Below, one piece after another: positions 58,301 through 64,000 of a stretch of 64,000 nucleotides of DNA (the first letter of the stretch is position 1; each line of letters begins with the position of its first letter). The translations under genes and the position numbers were made by a program. The notes below the pieces were generated by a model that saw only the letters and a program-made list of their open reading frames with translations, ran no database searches and had not been told where the DNA came from. This stretch comes from Anadara kagoshimensis (lineage: Eukaryota; Mollusca; Bivalvia; Arcoida; Arcidae), in NCBI GenBank assembly GCA_021292105.1, contig CM037870.1, positions 60,848,167 through 60,912,166 of the forward strand, in the 5' to 3' direction.

Positions 58301-61300
58301 ATCATTGCTACTGCTAACACTATCAGTTCTTTTCCAATGTTTATTGGGGTGACTTATACCGCGATTGACCCCTGCTGAAACGCAATTTCTAGTTTCAATC
58401 ATCCGTTCCCATGCGAACGATGGGGTTCACCGCTGTACCACGTGATACTTCTAACGTGTCTGTAAAACGCTTGTTTCCAATGGACATGGAATCGCACAAA
58501 ATGACGCTTTCCCGTAAAAACGACGTTATTCCGGGAATTTGTAGTTGTGACGTTTTCCAAAATGTTCCGCACAAACGTAAAGAGGTATTGGTCATGTGGT
58601 TCTGCGGCGAACCCCATTACGTCCACTCCATATGTACATGTGTATATTTAACAATCCGTTGCTATGGGCAATTAGTTGCCATGGTAACAAATAATGTTTT
58701 ATTTTATGACTTTATACATTATGTTAACCATCCATTGCTAAGGGCATACATGTACCCATTTTTATATCCATATACTAGTAAGTATATTTAACCATCCGTT
58801 GCTATGGACATTTCGTTGCCATGGTGACAAATAATGTTATATTTATGTTCTCGAACTTAATATTTACTTTTATTGATAAATGTAGTAATGTAGAAAGATT
58901 ATTCACACAAAAACATTAGAATGGAATGAAATCTGCCACAATATGTTAAAATCATAATGCGAAATGTCCATATTTAAGATTTGCTAAGAGTCAGTTGCCA
59001 TGCACCGTTGCTAAGCAACAGTACATCAGAACACTTAAATTTTTATGTTTTTACAAAGACCAAATCTTGGACTAAATTCTACAGAAAAATCATTATATTC
59101 TGGTATGGGGCCAAAAATGGTCTATAGTGCACAACCTCCTTTAGCTAAGGGAATATAAGTTATGAATTAATTGTACATTTCAGTCATTCATTCTGCTCAT
59201 GCATTTTATATAAGTTATGAATTAATTGTACATTTCAGTCATTCATTCTGCTCATGCATTTTACAATGGAACTACAACAGTACACACAGAGAAAGGAGAA
59301 TCCAAAGCACGCAAAAGAAAAACAAACACCTTAAATACAACATCTGACCCAGAGGAAAAGAGAAAAATTATTGGTGATACATTTATGAAGGTACATATTA
59401 TATCTGATAGTTGTAAAGACTTTCATTTGACCCTAGATCTAGACTTTCTAGGTCAAATTAACTTCCTTCAAAATCTCAATACAACACCTGGCCCAGAAGA
59501 AAAGAGAAAAATTATTGGTGATACATTTATGAAGGTACCCATTATATCTGATAGTAGTCAAGACTTCCATTTGGCCCGAGATCTAGACTTTCAAGGTCAA
59601 ATTGACTGTCTTCAAAACCTCAATAGTGGAGTAAAATAAAGGTGTTTTACACCCTAGTCAAGATTGTTTTTGCTTATATCAAGGCAGTCAGTTTTTGGGT
59701 GGCTTCTGAAAATGGAGTATCCCAAAAAAACACTTAAAGGTTGGTGTTTTATCTGGGGTACTCCATTAGGACCTTTGATAACAAAATGACTAACTTCTCA
59801 CATTAGTATGTGTCTGAATGTGGATTTTCAAGTCGACCCATATAAAACACAGTTGGTTCAAATTTAGTTCCCTAGAGTCAAAAAGAAAATATTGAGGGTC
59901 TAGTTGAAGCCCTGGCTATAATAAAGACTCATTTAGTTTCATGAATTATGAAACTGTTAAGCTTATAAAGATGAGATTTGAATCATCATAGGGATGGCCA
60001 GACATTTGAATGGATTGGAAGTTGTGTAACTTTGTGTAAAACTGAATACCTTGGATGGTACTGTTCCACATGTTCATACATAGTTGAATGAAATTTGCCA
60101 GCCTACCACATTATAACACTAACAATTTAACAAAAAAAAATTATATGAATTTCCATTGTGGAATTACATCAGTTGAAATTTTCCCTTAAAATGGCATTAA
60201 TACTGTCATTAAAAATTTCAAAAGCATTTTGCACAAATGTTTAAGGGTATTAATCATGTGATACACTTTTTAATCCCATTTGATTGGTTTCAGGTAGCCA
60301 ATGAAGTTATAGAACAACTTGAACTCAAACCTGAAGATGTATTTCTGGGTCAAGGTAAGAGATCATAGTTTTGATAAAGTTGATACAGATAACGCACTTT
60401 TCATTCATTTTCAAATTTACAACTGGTTTCTTTTCAAATGAGCTATTTGATCTTTTTGTATTGTCTACCATCCATAAAATTAAGCAGCCAGAACCACTAA
60501 AACCATGGTAAACCCATAAACCCTTTGTAATGAACATTGTCATATTTAATCTTTTCCAATTTGTGAAGCTATCTGATTCTGACCCTCATTCACGGTCACA
60601 TCTTTTAAAACAGATTTTTTGAGCATCAAACATCCACTTATCTTGAACTAAAAGGCCTTAAGCTTAATATGTTGCACCAAGGTTGAAACTCTTAACAAGT
60701 TTGGGAAGCTAATTGACCTTGATCCACAATAAAAGTCACAGAGACCTGAAATTGTTATTTATCAAAAACTTTAAAAATTCATATAGTGTGTCAGGGAATA
60801 AACTCACAACATGTCCACAAAGCTGATTGACCTTAGACCATATTCAAGATTTTAAGAAAAAATTTTTTTAAAGATATTCTTGCCATGTTAAGCTTGTAAC
60901 TTCATATCGGGACTGAATGCTCTTCCAAGTTTGAAAGATGGTTGATTTGTTAGTGAACAGTTTAACCCCACAAGTCTCTTATTTTTTAAATGTACACTAA
61001 GTTTTATATTTTTTTTAGGAACTCTACGTCCAGATTTAATAGAAAGTGCATCAGAATTAGCCAGTGGTAAAGCTGATGCCATTAAAACTCATCACAATGA
61101 TACAGAACTTGTCAGAGAACTAAGGAAGCAGGGCAGAGTAGTAGAACCACTCAGAGATTTTCATAAAGATGAAGTGCGTTCCATAGGAAAAGATCTGGGT
61201 TTACCTGCAGAACTAGTACAGAGACATCCATTTCCAGGTAGTTATTTCCATATCAAGTAATGTTACCATGTGGCCAAGACAACAAGCTTTTGTTTTAAAC

Positions 61301-64000
61301 TTTCAAGGGTCGTTGGGTGAAGCTAAGACACTGGTTCTTTGATGTTCATCCTTGAGCAGGACATTAATTTCTACATTGCTGGTGTGAACAATAGTTAGAT
61401 AGTCGATTACGAGATGTTTAAAGAAACTGTTGTGCCCAGAGAAAACCCCCAATCTTTGACAAGTAATCTGACAAACTTTCTTGAACTAGGATCAGCCAGA
61501 GTAGGATTCGGACCAACATGATGCAAAAGACATTTCATTCTGCAGTTACACACTTATGTCACTGTAAAGATGAATAGTGATCAGATTAGTATGTGTACCA
61601 GTTTACTGATGCATGAACTTTGACATTTTATGAAAACAGTTATTGTAGTACATTTACAGTTATTACATTTTTTCATACAAAATTATACTATACAAATTGT
61701 TTAAGCACTGGTACATGTACAATTTCAGATTTGTCAACACTTTATTTCCCAGTATATGTACTAGAAAATTTATTTGGGAGGGCATATTTTACCATCTTTT
61801 CTTTCAAACAGATGTTGTATACAATACAATACTTGCAAACATAAATGTACATATGTAAATTTATATATGTTGGGTTTAGGTCTAGTCTAGGTATCTATCA
61901 GTTATTTGTGCAGATGAACCATTCATGTGCAGACATTTTGAAAATACAAAGCCATTCATGTGCAGACATTTTGAAGATACAAGTGCATTAGCAAATATAA
62001 ATAAATATTTTAGGTCCAGGTCTAGCTATCAGATAAACCATATATGTGTAGAGATTTTTCAGAAACAAGTGTATTACTCCACAAGTGTATTACTCCACAA
62101 GTGTATTACTCCAATATATGTTTATGTATATTTTAGGTCCAGGTTTAGCTATCAGAGTCATATGTGCAGATGAACCATATATGTGTAGAGATTTTGCAGA
62201 AACAAGTGTATTACTCAAATTTATTGCTGATTATTCTAACGCACTCAAAACTGTAAGTTAAGTTGGCTGAAAAATGTCAATGCTTAATGGTGTTCAACAG
62301 TTTACCATGCGATACCCGCATCATTTTGTGTGAAGCAGCTATTTTTATTGGATATGGATATCCAATCCATTAACATTTAAGCATTTTTCCAATACATTCC
62401 ACACAAATTTTTCAATTGGACCTTTTATATTTGTAAAATACCAAATGTAGAAAACAGTGAATGAAACTTTGAGATAAAAAAAATTACAGTCATAATTTCA
62501 GATGATTTTCTTCAACTGCTGCTTTCTACATTTTATTTGAGTCCAGTGTAAGGTTCTTTATGGAAAAATGTAACTGTTTTTCAGCAAGATAACTGCTGGT
62601 AATTCAGAACTGATGACAATAAGTTTTTGAAGTTGTGACAGTGATTCAAACAGATTTAGTAGAAGGAGAATTTTATCTAATGAATAATTTGTGCACTCCC
62701 ATAAGAAATAGCATTAGAAAAGTTTGCCTAGACAATAGCATGTAAATCTATAACCCAAAGTCTTGTCTGAGAATTACCTAGACACTTTATTACTCAACAT
62801 TGAAAATCATGAAATTATAGACAACAACTGACTGATTTGTAATGACTGCTTTTCCTGTAAGAAATATGTAGTATTTGTTACCATGGTTTCAATCGGCTAT
62901 GTTTTAAGTCGTAACATTTTTTACTGTTTTTCATTTTGTTATTTTGACATTTCAGCCACATGCTCTGGTAAACAGAGTAAAAAATGGCCTATCACCAGAA
63001 GAACAAGAAAACTTACTGAGAATTAGTAAAACACAAAATTACAGCACAACATTGTTACCTATAAAATCTGTTGGTGTCCAGGTATGTATATTTTGTGTTC
63101 GTTCATAAAATGAGTTCTCTCATAAATCAATTATCCCATTTACTCCCATTTATTTCCCAAAATATACCAATCCATGTCCAAATCACAATCCTAAAGCAAG
63201 TAAAAACTTTGAAAACTGAGAATTTAAGTTTAACATGTTAACCTCCACCTGGGAAGTGAGACCAGATGTTCCCGAAGCGTAAGTTCCCATTATTTAACTA
63301 GCTTCATCTGCTACATGCTTAAAGGAACATGGAACCTCAAACATATCCAGATAATTTTGGATACAGATTCATCAAACTTACCACTGATATTGTGATGATG
63401 GCCATAAAACCTTTGAAGACCCATGATAAGCCTAGGTTTGCATTATCCTCTATGAATAGTTTATTTGTAAGCAGCTTGCTTTGTTGTATAAAATTTCCAA
63501 TGCAGGAACCAGCTGTACCATAGTGTATTAATTGTAAAACAAATACATCATACACACCTCAGACTTATGGATCTCGCCCCCTGTCATCTAAAACATTCAA
63601 ATACATCTCGGCCAAGAGAAAGTGAGAAAGTTTGTAGGTTTTTTATCCAAAGGTTGTTTGGTTTCTGTTGGACAGATTTCTCCTTAATACATGTACATGT
63701 ATATTTGAAAGAATCCCCACTAGGGACAGATTCTAGTCTGAGAAAGGTGTCAGTACACTTGTTAAAGGTCAGTGATTTCCCAGGCAATTCCGGCTTCATT
63801 CACCTCCATAATCTGAATGCCTCTATACTCATGTAAGTTAAAGAATCATGAATGGGTATAAAACTCCATTACTCCACTCTTCAATCCCTTGTTGTAAAAG
63901 ACAGTTATTGACTCTATTTATTTATATTTTAGGGTGATTGCAGAACATACAGTTATGTTGCTGGCCTTTCATCAGATCACAAGCCAGACTGGAATAATTT
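46319..64000 (+). CDS. GMPS: GMP synthase (glutamine-hydrolysing), 3' end outside window
   Basis: Converts XMP to GMP with glutamine and ATP, the last step of de novo guanine nucleotide synthesis in the cytosol. Exons: 46319-46331, 47926-48023, 48624-48715, 49778-49892, 51092-51189, 52767-52870, 53073-53266, 54104-54269, 59239-59390, 60294-60354, 61019-61237, 62137-62252, 62956-63081, 63933-64000+. All junctions are AG/GT and all phases agree, giving about 540 codons so far of roughly 690 expected. The GATase domain has its nucleophile Cys at 49878-49880 (GICYGMQ) and the His/Glu pair at 53114-53122 (FHPE). The ATP pyrophosphatase loop SGGVDST is at 54113-54133. TLRPDLIES and GPGLAIRV follow. 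The 13-nt first exon is unusually small. Exons 9 and 12 show partial tandem duplications, described separately. Intron 8 (about 5 kb) has collected transposons. Confidence 0.96.
46640..47395 (-). mobile_element. Cluster of four tRNA-derived SINE heads, family B
   Basis: Four minus-strand tRNA-like units lie at about 46678-46745, 46868-46937, 47085-47152 and 47323-47392. They share an A box (TAGCTCAGTGGTAGAGC type) and B box (GGTTCGATCC type). Linkers between units 1-2 and 3-4 are alike (CCTTGAATGGAAACCACCAG / CCTTGAATTGAAACCACCAA), so a two-headed unit has itself been duplicated. Unit 1 folds a 5-bp anticodon stem but no acceptor stem, so these are not functional tRNAs. Confidence 0.8.
47680..47765 (+). 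mobile_element. SINE 3' tail fragment
   Basis: CACTTCACATATAGCTTGCA, ATGTCTCAATATAAATGCAA, then TTCATGAACATAAAACCCCA and CTCAATCAATCAAT, paralleling the end of the full SINE at 53541-53880. Confidence 0.65.
48146..48265 (-). mobile_element. SINE family A, reverse fragment
   Basis: GAGTAATGCTGTTTTATGCC, TATTGAGGTGATCAGTTCTG, AGAAAATCACCTACCTTCAG, ACAAACTTTCCCACAC. A related fragment lies at 49990-50085. Confidence 0.65.
49300..49698 (-). mobile_element. Non-autonomous transposon, copy 2 (GMPS intron 3)
   Basis: The reverse complement matches 7002-7410 over its whole length, including CACTGTATTCAAGAGCAATT (plus-strand view) and GACGTCATTCTGTGACGTAA. The terminal foldback arm seen in copy 1 survives here only as AAGAAATAACATT at about 49280. 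Confidence 0.85.
50268..50478 (+). mobile_element. SINE family A, near full-length copy in GMPS intron 4
   Basis: Head with A box AGTGTGGTCTAAAGCGCC, then body GAACAGATCCTATGTGAGAA and GGTACTCTGGTTTCTTCCGT, and tail AGAATCTTGACTAAAGGGGT, then CTCCACTC. Confidence 0.75.
52290..52405 (+). repeat. Dispersed repeat family C in GMPS intron 5
   Basis: TTTTTAACACAATTTGCCGG, CAAAGTTTTTGCTTTGCTTT, TGGGACTGTGG. Confidence 0.65.
53541..53880 (+). mobile_element. Full-length tRNA-derived SINE, family B
   Basis: Head with A box GCGGTAGCTCAGTTTGTAGA and B box GAGTTTGATCCCC. Next comes a central domain (GGTTCTTTCGGATGGGAACT, then CGAGGTCCTGTGTCACGGTG and CACGCTAAAGAACTCTGC). It ends in a tail (CTGGTGACATCTCAATATAA, TTCTTGACTGGTAGGTTAAA, CACCATTACTCAACTCAACT). 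Central and tail domains look conserved. Another tail copy lies at 54480-54580. Confidence 0.82.
54696..55128 (+). mobile_element. hAT-like non-autonomous element, 433 bp (GMPS intron 8)
   Basis: The ends are CAGGGATTAATCAAGGGCC and, inverted, CAGGGATTTATCAGGGTC; CAGGG is the usual hAT terminus. CAATT directly flanks both ends (54691-54695, 55129-55133), shorter than the 8-bp duplication expected of hAT. TTCCCAA recurs near both ends. A 73-codon frame at 54837-55058 ([15 protein letters not shown] near its start) resembles the Lys-rich N-terminus of ZBED/hAT transposases and is probably a remnant. Confidence 0.7.
55560..55745. repeat. Palindrome (GMPS intron 8)
   Basis: TTAAACTATGAGCGCAGTCG (from about 55603) pairs with its inverted copy around 55690-55715. 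The arms reach about 50 bp and, with mismatches, continue outward (GACGTTTTTCG against AAAAATCGTCAATA). The core GAGCGCAGTCGTGCTCC is perfect. Probably the end-to-end arms of a MITE. Confidence 0.8.
56425..56545 (+). mobile_element. SINE-like tRNA head with T-rich tail
   Basis: GCAATAGGTAGCGGTGTGGA (A-box region) and GGGTTCAAATCCCGATGAAG (B box) are followed by a pyrimidine and then poly-T run at 56505-56545. Confidence 0.6.
57840..58195 (+). repeat. Tandem repeat, three units of about 120 bp (GMPS intron 8)
   Basis: Each unit holds CAATTTTGATSAAAMKTGGT-like sequence and ends in GGTCATTGTGACCT or a close variant. Units diverge by many substitutions. Confidence 0.7.
58415..58622. repeat. Imperfect foldback, about 200 bp (GMPS intron 8)
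   Basis: The left arm starting GATGGGGTTCACCGCTGTAC pairs with the right arm ending GTTCTGCGGCGAACCCCATT, and pairing continues inward with mismatches. A 126-codon open frame across it is a by-product of the inverted arms. Confidence 0.65.
58641..58847 (+). repeat. Three repeated units with RFX X-box-like sites
   Basis: Units start near 58641, 58711 (decayed) and 58781 and share TATATTTAACMATCCGTTGC and TTGCCATGGTRACAAATAAT. GTTGCCATGGTAAC at 58675-58688 fits the X-box consensus GTNRCC(N)RGYAAC exactly. 58815-58828 differs by one base. GTTGCTAAGCAAC follows at 59007-59019. Confidence 0.6.
59154..59263 (+). repeat. GMPS: 55-bp perfect tandem duplication across the GMPS exon 9 acceptor
   Basis: 59154-59208 and 59209-59263 are identical. 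Each copy holds the end of the intron, CAG, and the first 25 nt of exon 9. Two identical acceptors therefore lie at 59181-59183 and 59236-59238. Only the second gives the conserved frame. Confidence 0.93.
59334..59621 (+). repeat. GMPS: 144-bp tandem duplication across the GMPS exon 9 donor
   Basis: Units 59334-59477 and 59478-59621 are about 90% identical. Each contains the last 57 nt of exon 9 ([13 protein letters not shown]), an AAG|GTAC donor (59390|59391 and 59534|59535) and 87 nt of intron. Because 144 is a multiple of three and the intron part is open, the frame stays open through both units to 59639. Confidence 0.92.
59640..59765 (-). mobile_element. SINE family A, reverse fragment
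   Basis: GGTGTTTTACACCCTAGTCA, AGATTGTTTTTGCTTATATC, AAGGCAGTCAGTTTTTGGG. It starts directly after the duplicated exon frame. Confidence 0.55.
61385..61515 (-). mobile_element. SINE family A, reverse fragment
   Basis: GTTGTGCCCAGAGAAAACCC, ACAAGTAATCTGACAAACTT, TCTTGAACTAGGATCAGCCA, then GTAGGATTCGGACC (reverse B box). Confidence 0.65.
61874..62110 (+). pseudogene. GMPS: Two decayed copies of GMPS exon 12
   Basis: Copy A (61874-61990) and copy B (about 62009-62085) align with the intact exon at 62131-62215, including the TTTTAGGTCCAGG acceptor, CAGATGAACCAT and TGTGTAGAGATTTT. Copy B has lost about 15 nt after GCTATCAGA, creating an in-frame TAA. Copy A has indels and an extra internal duplication (CCATTCATGTGCAGACATTT twice). 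A 16-bp phrase ending GTGTATTACTC is repeated three times at 62067-62112. Confidence 0.88.
63155..63265 (-). repeat. Dispersed repeat family C, reverse copy (GMPS intron 13)
   Basis: TACCAATCCATGTCCAAATC, ACAATCCTAAAGCAAGTAAA, then AACATGTTAACCTCCACCTG, matching the reverse of the family core. Confidence 0.7.
63567..63890 (+). mobile_element. SINE family A in GMPS intron 13
   Basis: Head-like CTCGCCCCCTGTCATCTAAA, body GGGACAGATTCTAGTCTGAG, GTCAGTACACTTGTTAAAGG, CCCAGGCAATTCCGGCTTCA, and tail AAGAATCATGAATGGGTATA, then AAACTCCATTACTCCACTC. The first part also contains an inserted older fragment (GTGAGAAAGTTTGTAGG). Confidence 0.65.

Noticed and set aside
58411-58791. 126-codon frame in GMPS intron 8
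   Set aside because: It spans an imperfect foldback and the X-box repeats. A matching antisense frame exists only because the arms are inverted.
59226-59639. Independent 137-codon gene in GMPS
   Set aside because: It is exon 9 plus the in-frame 144-bp duplication. The start lies in the intron and is not an ATG.
1-64000. CRISPR array, bacterial operon or horizontally acquired prokaryotic gene
   Set aside because: No regularly spaced identical repeats with unique spacers. All recognised genes are split by spliceosomal introns and belong to animal families.

Overview
This is a stretch of animal nuclear DNA. It is AT-rich and intron-rich, with GT-AG introns and a heavy load of tRNA-derived SINEs, MITEs and DNA-transposon debris. 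Gene content and repeat style suggest a lophotrochozoan, most probably a mollusc. That placement is an inference from family resemblance; no ribosomal, mitochondrial or Hox marker is present. I found no prokaryotic operon, CRISPR array or intact tRNA gene.

There are four protein genes. (1) A CYP4-family cytochrome P450 on + (10546-20199) has twelve exons by inference, eleven placed exactly; one very short exon after the third of the pre-helix region is not resolved. (2) A copper type II, ascorbate-dependent monooxygenase of the DBH/MOXD/PHM family on + (26623-37346) has nine exons covering the whole catalytic core with every copper ligand conserved; its signal-peptide exon is not resolved. 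(3) An unrecognised four-exon gene on - (stop 41805, ATG 44626) encodes about 227 residues rich in Tyr, Trp and Pro. (4) GMP synthase (GMPS) on + starts at 46319 and runs off the right edge, with fourteen exons in the window. Genes 3 and 4 diverge from a 1.7 kb shared upstream region.

The rest is repeats. 1-10500 has no host gene; it holds a truncated LINE with a microsatellite tail, a 400-bp direct duplication, SINEs and one copy of a transposon whose other copy lies inverted in GMPS. 20200-26600 is intergenic, with MITEs and a decayed local duplication. The 4.5-kb intron of the monooxygenase contains a 4.0-kb DNA transposon with perfect 31-bp terminal inverted repeats and a repeated TAACGTATGTA motif. 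37350-41800 has no recognisable gene.

The most unusual signal is in GMPS, where three separate partial tandem exon duplications overlap splice sites. A 55-bp perfect duplication creates two identical acceptors. A 144-bp (48-codon) duplication creates two in-frame donors. The exon encoding the conserved GPGLAIRV segment has two decayed copies just upstream. Together they make this housekeeping gene a snapshot of ongoing exon duplication and could support alternative isoforms.
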